Shown here: in pieces, positions 1 through 7,843 of the stretch
Layout: each line of letters opens with the position of its first letter
Position numbering within the stretch: the stretch's first letter is position 1
Source: Acidobacteriota bacterium
Lineage (GTDB): Bacteria > Acidobacteriota > Terriglobia > Terriglobales > Acidobacteriaceae
NCBI GenBank assembly: GCA_025359885.1
Contig: JANYDG010000098.1
Location: 1 to 52,763, forward strand
Length of the DNA: 52,763 nucleotides
Direction: 5' to 3'
Notes under the pieces: model-generated
Seen by the model: the letters and a program-made list of their open reading frames with translations, nothing else
What the model was told of the DNA's origin: nothing
Databases searched by the model: none
Position numbers and translations under genes: made by a program

Positions 1-1
1 C

Positions 2-331
2 GTCGAAGACGCTATCGAACAGCTCACAGGTGAGCTCGATGATGAGTTTGACGATCCCGCCCGCCCCGTGCTCACCACCGCCTCAGGCGCGCTCCTGCTT
101 GAGGGCTCTGTCAACCTGCGCGACCTCGAAACCCAGATGCAGTGGAGACTGCCCCGGGATGGCGGCGTCGAAACCCTCGCCGGATTCCTGCTCATGCGCC
201 TCGGCCACATCCCCCGCAGCGGTGAAGCCATCACCTACCAGAACCGCCTCATGACCGTCACCGAAATGGAAGGCCGCCGCATCAAGCAAATCCGCGTCGA
301 ACCCCTCGAAGAGATCCAGAGTCCCGACTAA
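2..331 (+). CDS. CorC/HlyC (CNNM-type) transporter-associated domain protein, C-terminal part
   Basis: The reading frame is open from base 2 and the gene starts before the window, so only the last 109 residues are seen. It begins VEDAIEQLTGELDDEFDD, the usual junction between the CBS pair and the CorC_HlyC domain. It then runs through GALLLEGSVNLRDLE, a GGVETLAGFLLMRLGHIP core and a final ITEMEGRRIKQIRVE-like strand (here VTEMEGRRIKQIRVE). The domain is the regulatory C-terminal module of CNNM/CorC/TlyC membrane proteins, which are linked to Mg2+/Co2+ efflux or resistance. The DUF21 membrane part lies outside the window, so which subfamily it belongs to cannot be told. The stop TAA (329-331) is formed by the TA flanking the 112-bp element plus the element's first base. 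Domain assignment is firm; substrate is unknown. Confidence 0.85.
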   Translation, partial: VEDAIEQLTGELDDEFDDPARPVLTTASGALLLEGSVNLRDLETQMQWRLPRDGGVETLAGFLLMRLGHIPRSGEAITYQNRLMTVTEMEGRRIKQIRVEPLEEIQSPD

Positions 332-442
332 AGCATTTTCAGGAATGGTATCGAGGGATGCCGCACCGCTGACTGGATTTTTCATCAAGAAAAATCCATC
401 CTCGCGGAAGCTAGACGCTTCACTGTATTCCTGAAAATGCTT
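331..442 (-). mobile_element. 112-bp MITE-like palindromic element, copy 1
   Basis: The ends are a perfect 16-bp terminal inverted repeat, AAGCATTTTCAGGAAT. TA dinucleotides flank both sides (329-330 and 443-444), as expected of a TA target-site duplication of the IS630/Tc1-mariner kind. In the middle is a perfect 10-bp hairpin, TGGATTTTTC/GAAAAATCCA. A second copy of the same length, in opposite orientation, lies at 44269-44380 and differs at about 11 positions. There is no room for a transposase, so mobilisation would be in trans. The element lies between convergent genes, and each flanking stop codon is made of the TA plus the element's terminal base. It could also serve as a bidirectional 3' end structure; neither hairpin has a U-tract. 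Confidence 0.8.
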
Positions 443-1440
443 TAATGACTTTTCTCAGCCAGCACCGGCCGTACCGCGTCAATCAGGTTCTGCGTCACCC
501 GCGGCACCGCGCTTCCCAGCGGATGCAGTACAACGGCGTCTGAACTGAACATCTCTGCCGGCAGCACCCTCGGTGGCCCCGCCGGCAGCCCGCCGTAAGA
601 CCGCGTTGCTACCTCGGCAGCATTGCGGCAATTGGGAATGGGCGCGATGAAGTAGAGAATCTTCGTCTCACTCGTTCCATATCGCTGCCCAAGTTCCTTC
701 GCCGACTCATCCAGAGCATCGCCCGCCAGGATCTCAGGGAACGTACAGTTCGAATCCAGCCGTGTCTGCTGCGGATTCGTCATATGCCCTCGCGTCCGCT
801 CCGCCTCAAGGCCAATCTCCGGGTAAGGCCGCTCAAAGAAGTTCACCCGCCCGTTAATGAGGTAGAACTGAAACGGAAACTGCATGCTCTGAAACGGATG
901 CCTCCTCGCATAGCCAAAAATCTCTTCCGCCGTCCCCTGCCGCGCCAGCAACTCCCGCGCATCGTAGGTCCCAATGGGAAAGGTCGAGTGGCTATAATCC
1001 AGGTCCCAGGGAGCAAAATAAAGCACAATCAACCGTGGCGCGCGGTTTGCCTTCAGATAGCGCCGCAGCGCGAGATCATCCAGCTCCCGCAGCGTCGCTG
1101 CGATACTCGGCAGCAGGATTACCTTCACCCCCAGCGCCGCCGACATCTGCGTCGGGTCCACGCCATGCAGCAGCGTTGAATCCCCAAAAAGCACCACATC
1201 CGCGTTCTCGCCGCCCGTTTTGAACGCATAATTCAACGGCTGCGAGTAGGGCGACCCGCTCCACTGGTCAAAATTTGGCAGCCGCACGAGCGCAAACGGC
1301 GCACAATACAGCACCACGAGCAGCCCAAGCATCGTGACCAGGTAGCGGTGAAACTCCGGCCAGTCCCAGCGCTTGTCGGCAGTCGTGCCTGTCGTCGTCC
1401 CCGCCGGCTTCTCGCGCGAATTGTCCTCGCCCTGCGCCAT
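442..1440 (-). CDS. SGNH-hydrolase / AlgJ-DltD-like membrane-anchored protein (MBOAT partner)
   Basis: A 332-residue protein. It has one N-terminal membrane segment (about residues 32-52, YLVTMLGLLVVLYCAPFALV) followed by an extracytoplasmic domain containing FGDSTLLHGVDP, the GDS block of SGNH/GDSL-like proteins. Proteins of this type work beside MBOAT acyltransferases and help move acyl groups onto cell-surface polysaccharide, as AlgJ/AlgX and DltD do. The start is the ATG at 1440, 14 bases after the MBOAT stop; a much longer open frame continuing upstream to 2208 is only the shadow of the MBOAT gene. The His/Asp part of an SGNH active site was not placed with certainty, so catalysis is inferred. 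The stop TAA at 442-444 is shared with the end of the 112-bp element. Its acyltransferase partner is broken, so the pair may no longer function. Confidence 0.65.
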   Translation of the reverse strand: MAQGEDNSREKPAGTTTGTTADKRWDWPEFHRYLVTMLGLLVVLYCAPFALVRLPNFDQWSGSPYSQPLNYAFKTGGENADVVLFGDSTLLHGVDPTQMSAALGVKVILLPSIAATLRELDDLALRRYLKANRAPRLIVLYFAPWDLDYSHSTFPIGTYDARELLARQGTAEEIFGYARRHPFQSMQFPFQFYLINGRVNFFERPYPEIGLEAERTRGHMTNPQQTRLDSNCTFPEILAGDALDESAKELGQRYGTSETKILYFIAPIPNCRNAAEVATRSYGGLPAGPPRVLPAEMFSSDAVVLHPLGSAVPRVTQNLIDAVRPVLAEKSH

Positions 1441-1454
1441 CCAGTCCCTCTTGC

Positions 1455-3041
1455 CTAAAACTGAAAATACAGAAACGTTGAAGCCGCCCTCAGGTACACC
1501 AGGCACACAAACAGCAGCCCACCAATGGCCACCGCCCACGCCGCCGTAGGTGCCCAGCGCAACAGCGCCGGGACCCCACTCTGATTCCACGCCGCCCGCT
1601 CCAGCGAAGGACGGAATCGCGTCAAAATCTGCTGCGTATTCGGCAGCGCCCACACAATCAACAAGCCCGTCAGCACCTGCTTTACCGCATCCGAAACCAC
1701 CGGAATCCCCAACCCGCCAGCATTCAAAAACGCCCCATGCAACGCAATCCCATGCAGCCCAGCCATCCCCCCAAGCATGCTCAGCGCCCTCGAAACACTC
1801 TCTGAACGGAAGAAAACCAGCGAAACCACGTTGCACAAAAACGTGATCCCAATCGCCACCACATGGCGTACTCGCGGCCGCATCAACCGTACAGCGCGAT
1901 CTGCCACCGCCGCCCGTGGCGACGTGGTTCGTCGAAACTGCCGCCAGCCATGGTTCACCGAAAGATAAAACCCGTGCAGCAACCCAAAAACCATAAAATG
2001 CAGCCCCGCCCCATGCCACACCCCCGCCAGAAACATGGTGAACATCAGCGGCAACACGACCACCGATAAAAATACCGCCGGCTTCGACCGATTCTGCCGC
2101 GCCGCCGCCCAACCGTCCCGATGCCGGTGCTGCAACAACCGCCTCTGCAATGGGTTGTATACATAGGTAAAGATGTAGTGGCCCAGCGTCATGTGCCACC
2201 GCTGCCAAACCTCAATCAGGCTCGCTGCCTTCGATGGCGAATTGAAATTCAGCGGAAAATCAATCGAAAACATCCGCGCCAGGCCCAGCGCCATGTCTGA
2301 ATATCCCTAAAAATCAAAATACAGTTGCAGCGTAAACGCCAGCGCTCCAAGCCATGCCGTACCGATCGGCAAGCGCGTCGAGGCCTGAAAAATCGGATTC
2401 GCCGTCAGCGACAGCGTATCTGCAAGCAGCACCTTCTTGCCCAGCCCCATCACAAACCACGTCAGGCCAATCGCAAAGTCCTCCTGCTTGACCCCAAAAC
2501 GCTCCTTTTGAAACTGCGGCATCATCTCCCGGTGATGAAGAATCGGCCCCGCAATCAGGTGCGGAAAGAAAGTAACAAACAGCACATAACTCGATAAGTC
2601 CTGCTGCTGCGCGCTGCCCTTGTATAAGTCAATTAGAAACGCAATCTGCGTCAGTGTAAAGAATGAGATTCCCAGCGGAAGTGTAATACTGCCCTAATGC
2701 TGATGGAGCCCAGCCAGTTTGCTCAGTCCATTCAATGAGGGGATTAGATACTTGTAGTATCCCAGCAGCAGCAGGTTACAGCCAATTGCTCCAAACAACC
2801 ATCGCCTTGCAATGTGCCGCCTTGCCTGCGCCCCGACAATGATCTCGGCAGCAAGATAATTCAACGTGATCGAACCAACCAGGATTAATAACAGTGAAGG
2901 CTGCCACCACGCATAAAATACCAGCGAACATAGCCCCAGCCAGACAACGACCGCCTTGCGATTGAATCTGCTTGCCACCTCGTAGCCAACCAGCGCCACC
3001 GGCATAAATGCAAACAGAAAAAGATAAGAGTTGAACAGCAC
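1455..3041 (-). pseudogene. MBOAT family O-acyltransferase with two in-frame TAG codons
   Basis: Read as one frame this is a complete AlgI/DltB-like membrane-bound O-acyltransferase of 528 codons plus stop. It starts at a GTG (MLFNSYLFLFAFMPVALVGY), continues through LPLGISFFTLTQIAFLID, the SYVLFVTFFPHLIAGPI block, the LYFDF-x-GYSDMALGLARMF block and WQRWHMTLGHY, and has GVWHGAG with the conserved catalytic His. Two amber codons interrupt it: TAG at 2694-2696, where a Trp is plausible, and TAG at 2307-2309, where the family has Ser (YFDFSGYSD). No frameshift is seen and the frame is constant throughout. Each stop is one base from a sense codon (TGG, TCG). TAG is a normal stop for several neighbouring genes, so genome-wide recoding is unlikely. 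Recent inactivation is the simplest reading; readthrough or sequencing error cannot be excluded. Confidence 0.75.
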
Positions 3042-3206
3042 GAGATGGTATCAACTCCTTCCAGATGCAGCCTATACAACAGTTACTGCCACTATCATCT
3101 TAACTTGAGATGCATCCCGCAATGGCACAAAAGTTCGCCCAGGCCTCGGGCCCAAGGCTCTGGCTGTCCTCGGGCTGTCCTCGCCCGCAGCCCTTACAGG
3201 CCAGGC

Positions 3207-3515
3207 TCACAGGTTGAAATAAAGCACCGGAGCCATCGCCGCCAGAGCCGCCCCAACCTGCATCGCCAGCACCATCGTCGCCTGTCGGGGAGCGCGTGGC
3301 CACCACTTCACCGCAAAAAACAACAGCACAGGCATCTGCCCCGCCATCAGCCACTGCCACAGATGCGCCGTTGCGCCCTCATCTGCCTCCCGCGTCACGC
3401 CGTACAGCGCCACGCGTCCCAGCACCAGCGCCAACCCAGCCAGAGACATCGCCACCGGCAAAAACGCACTCGGCCTGCAGAGCATCCCTCCCAACGATTC
3501 AGAATCCTGTTGCAT
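3207..3515 (-). CDS. small hydrophobic membrane protein, unknown function
   Basis: A 102-residue protein with three likely membrane segments: around residues 13-35 (AFLPVAMSLAGLALVLGRVAL), 54-68 (WLMAGQMPVLLFFAVKWW) and 75-97 (MVLAMQVGAALAAMAPVLYF). The start at 3515 is preferred over the longer frame at 3548 because GGAGG lies four bases before it. The chain has a plausible helical-bundle pattern with charged loops (TREADEG, WPRAPRQ). I do not recognise a family with a known role. It sits upstream of, and in the same direction as, the broken MBOAT gene, about 165 bases from its start, and may be transcribed separately. Confidence 0.55.
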   Translation of the reverse strand: MQQDSESLGGMLCRPSAFLPVAMSLAGLALVLGRVALYGVTREADEGATAHLWQWLMAGQMPVLLFFAVKWWPRAPRQATMVLAMQVGAALAAMAPVLYFNL

Positions 3516-3693
3516 AACGCCTCCACTCGATCCAAACTTCAACGGCATTTTTTATACCGTAATTTCTCCAAACCCAGCTGACTTTCCCCAAGTCTTCCCC
3601 AAGTTCTCCCTAAGTCCCTGCCCGCGGCGTACTTTTGCTGCCTTCGCGCCGTGAAGATGTGTAGAGTTACTGTTCGGGAGGAAATCGTAAAAA

Positions 3694-4233
3694 ATGTCGA
3701 TCGTGCGCGGAAGTCTCATTGAAGAAATGCAAAGGCTCGCAGCCAATGGTCACAACATCGGCGTCGTCATCGTCGACGAACAAATCGAAGAGGTCGGTCC
3801 GGTCTCTGACATTACCCGCGCCCAGCAGGCCGTCATTCTTTTTGCCCGCGATATGAACCATCCCATGTGGGTCGTGGAACTCAATCCGAATCCCGCCGCA
3901 AACCCCAATACTCCCACCAACTCCCGCCTCACCCGACACTTGCCTCCCGGCACCCCCGTCGTCACCAAGCCCTTTCTCAACGCCTTCATCGGCACCAATC
4001 TCCACGCCCTGCTGCAAGCATCGAATATCGATACCTTCGTCCTCATGGGCTATGCCACCAACTGCTGCGTCGCCCGCACGGCAGTCGGAGGATTCACCCG
4101 ACCCTCCCATCGGGTCGCCCAGGCCGGCGCAAGCCAACTCGGCTACCTCGTCCTCACCTGCCAGCAGGTGCTGCGCGGAGGCAACGCCGCCTGGAAGATG
4201 GAACCAGGCGTCCGCTTCCTCTCCGACCTATAG
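3694..4233 (+). CDS. isochorismatase-family cysteine hydrolase
   Basis: A 179-residue alpha/beta hydrolase of the isochorismatase-like fold. The triad expected for the family can be placed at Asp28 (GVVIVDEQ), Lys92 (VVTKPFLNAF) and Cys125 (GYATNCCVARTA). The length is typical for small members such as nicotinamidase-like or N-carbamoyl hydrolases. The cofactor-binding Trp/His positions used to tell subfamilies apart are not clear, so no substrate is proposed. The C-terminal half differs from the usual pattern: where a short Gly-Tyr strand follows the Cys loop, this protein has TRPSHRVAQAGASQLGYLVL. GGAGG lies about ten bases before the ATG. The gene stands alone between a divergent membrane protein gene and the parS-containing gap. 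Confidence 0.7.
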   Translation: MSIVRGSLIEEMQRLAANGHNIGVVIVDEQIEEVGPVSDITRAQQAVILFARDMNHPMWVVELNPNPAANPNTPTNSRLTRHLPPGTPVVTKPFLNAFIGTNLHALLQASNIDTFVLMGYATNCCVARTAVGGFTRPSHRVAQAGASQLGYLVLTCQQVLRGGNAAWKMEPGVRFLSDL

Positions 4234-4574
4234 CCACTCATTCAAAGACTAAAAATCCAAAAGCTTTGCAAAAGGGCGCGACTGGTAAGTCTGGGCTTCA
4301 CTGGCTGTGAAAAACTCTCTCTCGGATGACAACGTGCATGCTTAGTAACAAGGGCACGGCTCTAGCCGGGCCACCCATGCTTGAAGAGAGTGAATCGAGC
4401 TTCAGCCCCTGCCATTCTTGAATCCAGCAAAAGCAAAAGTGTGCCACCCGACGCGTCCCTTCTTCCCGCCGCAGCCCCACTTCAAAATGTTCCACGTGGA
4501 ACAATCTCCAGCGGCAGGTGGCCCATCCTGGCTTTTGCAGGCCTCAGCCCGACCCGTTATGGTGAGAGAGACCA
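4234..4574. other. 341-bp intergenic region containing a parS palindrome
   Basis: No coding frame here looks real. Near 4352-4366 there is a small GGCTCTAGCC palindrome. The only clear functional signal is the parS-type site at 4488-4503, about 70 bases before the permease start. A GAGAGAG stretch just before 4575 is the likely ribosome binding site of the permease. Confidence 0.5.
4488..4503. promoter_or_regulatory. parS centromere-like site (ParB binding)
   Basis: TGTTCCACGTGGAACA is a perfect 16-bp palindrome. It matches the bacterial chromosomal parS consensus (TGTTNCACGTGNAACA) and equals the form reported for pseudomonads. ParB dimers load as CTP clamps at such sites, and most chromosomal parS sites lie near the replication origin. 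It is intergenic, as many are, though parS can also lie inside genes. No other full match was seen in the window, and parA/parB are not in it. Confidence 0.8.
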
Positions 4575-5513
4575 ATGAAATCCATCCTCACCCGCGTAGC
4601 CCTCACCCTCCCCGTCGTCTGGGTCGTGGTCTCGCTCGTCTTCCTCCTCATCCACCTCGTCCCCGGCGATCCCATCCAGCAGATGCTCGGCGAAGGGGCC
4701 ACCGCCGCCGACCTGGACAAACTGCGCCATGACATCGGCCTCGACCTCCCGCTGCACATCCAGTACCTCCACTACTGGCGCGACGTGCTTCACGGCGACC
4801 TCGGCCGCTCCATCCGCCTCAACGATTCGGTCGTCCACCTCATTTCCACCCGCTACCCCTACACCATTCAGCTCACCCTGGCTGCGCTGCTGATCGGCCT
4901 CGCCCTCTCCGTCCCTGCCGGAGTCATGGCCGCCGTCAAGCGCAGCCGCTGGCAAGACCACGTCCTCGGTATGGTCAGCCTCTTCGGCCTCTCCATCCCA
5001 TCGTTTGCGCTGGCACCGATTCTGGTCCTGGTTTTCTCAATCAGCTTGGGCTGGCTGCCGGTTTCAGGTGCAGCCCCCGGCGGACTCTGGTCCCCCGACG
5101 GCTGGCGCTACCTCGTCCTGCCCGCCGTCGCCATGGGCGTCTCCCTCGCCGCCATCCTCACCCGCATGGTCCGCACCGCCATGCTCGAAGAGCTCAACCA
5201 GGACTACATCCGCACTGCCCGCGCCAAGGGCTTATCGGAGACTGCCGTCGTCTACCGCCACGCCCTGCCTAACGCGCTCGTGCCCATCGTCACCGTCGTC
5301 GGCCTGCAGTTTGGTGCGCTGCTCGCCGGGGCCATCGTCACTGAAACCATCTTCAGTTGGCCCGGCCTCGGCCGCCTCGTCGTCTCCGCTATCTCCAGCC
5401 GCGACTACGCCCTCGTTCAGGGAAGCCTGCTCGCCATCGGCCTCACCTACGTTCTGGTGAACCTGCTCACCGACCTCGCATACCGCCTCGTCAACCCAAG
5501 AATGCGCGGCTAG
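4575..5513 (+). CDS. DppB/OppB-type ABC transporter permease (orphan)
   Basis: A 312-residue inner-membrane permease of the peptide/nickel importer class. It opens with the characteristic first helix and VPGDPIQQMLGEGA block. It has about six membrane segments, and its cytoplasmic EAA loop reads EELNQDYIRTARAKGLSE at about residues 201-218, the contact site for the ATPase. The C-terminus DLAYRLVNPRMRG is the usual ending of DppB-like subunits. In most genomes this subunit is encoded with a DppC permease, one or two ATPases and a binding protein. Here the downstream neighbour is a convergent peptidase and the upstream gene is unrelated, so the partners must be elsewhere or missing. Substrate (di/oligopeptide, nickel or sugar) cannot be told from the permease alone. 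Confidence 0.9.
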   Translation: MKSILTRVALTLPVVWVVVSLVFLLIHLVPGDPIQQMLGEGATAADLDKLRHDIGLDLPLHIQYLHYWRDVLHGDLGRSIRLNDSVVHLISTRYPYTIQLTLAALLIGLALSVPAGVMAAVKRSRWQDHVLGMVSLFGLSIPSFALAPILVLVFSISLGWLPVSGAAPGGLWSPDGWRYLVLPAVAMGVSLAAILTRMVRTAMLEELNQDYIRTARAKGLSETAVVYRHALPNALVPIVTVVGLQFGALLAGAIVTETIFSWPGLGRLVVSAISSRDYALVQGSLLAIGLTYVLVNLLTDLAYRLVNPRMRG

Positions 5514-5573
5514 CACAGCAGCGATTCTGACAACCAAATGCGGCGCACTGACTCCGTCGAGTCGGTTTGCATT

Positions 5574-5699
5574 GCCGATTGCAAACCGCCTCGCGGCGAT
5601 TGCGCTGCGTTGAATGCCGATTGCGCTGCGTTGAACGCGGATTACACCGTGTCGCGCGCGGATTGCACTTTGCGTGTCAGGTATTGCGTTTTGTCAGGG
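5574..5699 (+). repeat. six degenerate 21-bp tandem repeats
   Basis: Six consecutive 21-base units start at 5574, 5595, 5616, 5637, 5658 and 5679. Each begins with a form of GCCGATTGC. Units 2 and 3 are nearly identical (GCGATTGCGCTGCGTTGAA in both) and the others are diverged. The array lies between the stop of the permease (5513) and the stop of the convergent M20 peptidase (5715). Because 21 is a multiple of three it reads as a heptapeptide-like repeat in one frame, but no credible gene carries it. Confidence 0.7.
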
Positions 5700-5714
5700 C
5701 CATGGATCGAATTG

Positions 5715-6998
5715 TTACCGGCTTCCTGCCCACTCCAGCATCGCCAGCGTCAGCAGCAACACCCGCCGCAGCCCCATTTCGCGCCCCGCCGCTGAATACC
5801 ACTCAGCCCGCGTATGCGCTCCGCCGCCATCCCCGCCAGCCCCCAAAGAGACTGCCGGAATCCCCAGCGAAAGCGGAATATTGGCGTCCGTAGACCCCAG
5901 CCGAAGGTCGGTCCGCAGCCCAAGATGGCGGTCAACAGCGCGCAGAGCCTCCAGCAGCGGCGACTCAGACGGCAGCTCTGCAGCAGGCCTATCTCCAATC
6001 GTTTCAATCGAATAGCGCACGGCCCTTGGCGATCTTGCACCTTCAAAAACAGCATTCGCCCGGTCCACCGCATCTTCGACCGCTCGATGCAGAGCCACCT
6101 CCAACTGCACCAGCCCCCGCGCGTCCGTCGACCGGAAATCGACCGTCGCCGTCGCAGTCTCGGGAATCGTGTTCACCGAGGTCCCACCCGAAATCGTCCC
6201 GACATTGATCGTCGTGCGCGCACCCTGGTTCAATTCGTCGAGCGAAATCTGGGCCAGTTGAGTCAATGCTAAGCTCAACACAAGAATAGGGTTAGGCCGT
6301 CCAGAATCAGTGAAGCTATGCCCCCCCGGCCCGGTGATGGTGGCGCGAAACCGCCGGCTCCCAAGCGCTTGCGTCACGGCAGTCTCTGCCCCAGCTCCAT
6401 CCAGAACGATGTGCGCCGCGATCCGCTCAGCATACCGCGAAGAATGGTAAATCGCCCGGACGCCCCGTAAATCGCCCTCGCCCTCTTCACCCACATTCCC
6501 GACAAAAACCAGCCTTGCCCCCGGCCGCATTTTCGACTCCACGAGGGCATGCGCCAGCGCCAGCATGCCAATGACCCCGGCAGCATTGTCACAGGCCCCC
6601 GGCCCATTCAAGCGGTCTCCATCGAGCACGGGATCCAACGGAGTCTCCGCAGGGAAGACCGTGTCAAGATGGGCAGAGAGCAATAGGACCGGCGTAACTG
6701 CCTCAGAATCAACAGATGAATCGCAAAGCTCCCCAAAAACATTGCCAATGGAGTCGACCGAAACCGGACTCAGACCTGCCTCGCGAAAGCGTTCCGCCAT
6801 CCAGGCCGAGCGCTGCTGCTCGCCAAATGGTGGCCCTGGAATTGTCACCAGGTCGGTCTGCCAGCGCATCATCTGCTGCCCATGAAGATGCAGCCAGCGA
6901 AAAGCCTCATGCAGCGGCCGCTGACTGGCCAAGGCAGTTACCCGCGCAAAAGCGGAACTTCGCTCAAGTTTGATTTTAGGAGTGAACATCGGCTGCAT
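5715..6998 (-). CDS. M20-family zinc metallopeptidase / amidohydrolase
   Basis: A 427-residue cytosolic peptidase of the M20 (PepT/ArgE/CPG2-like) fold. Metal ligands and catalytic residues are visible in order: SAHLDTV with His110 and Asp112, the bridging Asp137 in GACDNAAG, the Glu171-Glu172 pair in GNVGEEGEGD, and a C-terminal His in GGGAHTRAEW. Between them is the dimerisation (lid) domain starting near GSRRFRATITGPGGHSF. The GEEGEGDLRG form and peptide-like lid suggest a tripeptidase- or carboxypeptidase-like enzyme, but M20 substrates are hard to predict. AGG lies five bases before the ATG at 6998. It follows truA by 41 bases in the same direction and could be co-transcribed with it. 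Confidence 0.85.
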   Translation of the reverse strand: MQPMFTPKIKLERSSAFARVTALASQRPLHEAFRWLHLHGQQMMRWQTDLVTIPGPPFGEQQRSAWMAERFREAGLSPVSVDSIGNVFGELCDSSVDSEAVTPVLLLSAHLDTVFPAETPLDPVLDGDRLNGPGACDNAAGVIGMLALAHALVESKMRPGARLVFVGNVGEEGEGDLRGVRAIYHSSRYAERIAAHIVLDGAGAETAVTQALGSRRFRATITGPGGHSFTDSGRPNPILVLSLALTQLAQISLDELNQGARTTINVGTISGGTSVNTIPETATATVDFRSTDARGLVQLEVALHRAVEDAVDRANAVFEGARSPRAVRYSIETIGDRPAAELPSESPLLEALRAVDRHLGLRTDLRLGSTDANIPLSLGIPAVSLGAGGDGGGAHTRAEWYSAAGREMGLRRVLLLTLAMLEWAGSR

Positions 6999-7039
6999 GT
7001 AAGCCTATCAGGCAAAGAGAAGTACGGATGCGCAGGGCT

Positions 7040-7843
7040 TCAAGGCAGAGATTCGGGGGGATATTCCACAGAATCGAGAAACAAACCTCGGGCGGGCGCA
7101 GTTGGCCCGGCGGCGGAACGAACGCGGGCGGCGAGGATACGTGGCATGGAGCCGGCAGGGAACTGACCTCGGCCAATCTCGAGCATCGTGCCCACAAGAT
7201 TGCGCACCATGTGGTGAAGAAATCCATTTCCCCGCACCCGGTAGACGAGAAGACTGCCTGGGCGCTCGTACCATTGAGAAGCGTAAATTGTTCGTACGGT
7301 TGACTTTACGAGGCCATCGGCGGTGTCGTCTAATCGATGGCCGATGTCTGGATCGCTGGCCGCAAGGCTGATAAAGTCGTGTTCGCCGATCACGCTCCGA
7401 GCTGCTTCCTGCATCAGGTTCAGGTCTACCGGCCATCGACAAGGGTGCACATAGCGGGCCAGAAAAGGCGGGCAGAACTCGTCGCGGAAGATGCGATACT
7501 CGTAGATTTTTGCCACAGCGGAGTGGCGTGCGTGGAAGCTTTCAGCGACCGGAACCGCGTCCAGGATGCGGATTGACTCTGGAAGCGTGCGGTTAAGGGC
7601 ACGTTTCAGGTTCTGCGGAGGAATCGGCGTGGCCAAAGAAAAACTAGCCACCTGCCCCAGGGCGTGAACGCCGGTGTCAGTTCTGCCAGAGCCTTGCGGG
7701 AGAGGCATTTCCCCTGGATATTGTGAAAAAATGCGCCGTAGCGCAGACTGCAGGGTACCCTGGATCGTTTCGAGACCGGGTTGAACCTGCCAACCGTGGT
7801 AGGCGGTGCCGTCGTAGGTGAGGGTCAGTTTCCAGTTTTGCAT
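7040..7843 (-). CDS. truA: tRNA pseudouridine(38-40) synthase TruA
   Basis: A 267-residue protein of normal TruA length. It begins WKLTLTYDGTAYHGWQVQP, the family's first strand. The catalytic Asp lies in GSGRTDTGVHALGQVASF. Later blocks such as YEYRIF, FISLAASDPD and the VRGNGFLHHMVRNLVGTMLEIG segment are diagnostic. It converts U38-U40 in the anticodon stem of many tRNAs to pseudouridine in the cytoplasm. The gene heads a short minus-strand run with the M20 peptidase. Confidence 0.96.
   Translation of the reverse strand: MQNWKLTLTYDGTAYHGWQVQPGLETIQGTLQSALRRIFSQYPGEMPLPQGSGRTDTGVHALGQVASFSLATPIPPQNLKRALNRTLPESIRILDAVPVAESFHARHSAVAKIYEYRIFRDEFCPPFLARYVHPCRWPVDLNLMQEAARSVIGEHDFISLAASDPDIGHRLDDTADGLVKSTVRTIYASQWYERPGSLLVYRVRGNGFLHHMVRNLVGTMLEIGRGQFPAGSMPRILAARVRSAAGPTAPARGLFLDSVEYPPESLP

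Noticed and set aside
1441..2208. Extension of the SGNH-protein frame upstream to 2208
   Set aside because: Overlaps the MBOAT gene in another frame and translates to Gly/Ala/Trp-rich filler; ATG 1440 gives the natural N-terminus.
1455..3041. Genome-wide recoding of TAG to explain the MBOAT stops
   Set aside because: TAG ends several intact genes here (for example at 5511, 11465, 13050 and 52048).
5574..5699. CRISPR array
   Set aside because: Units are contiguous with no spacers and no cas genes are present.
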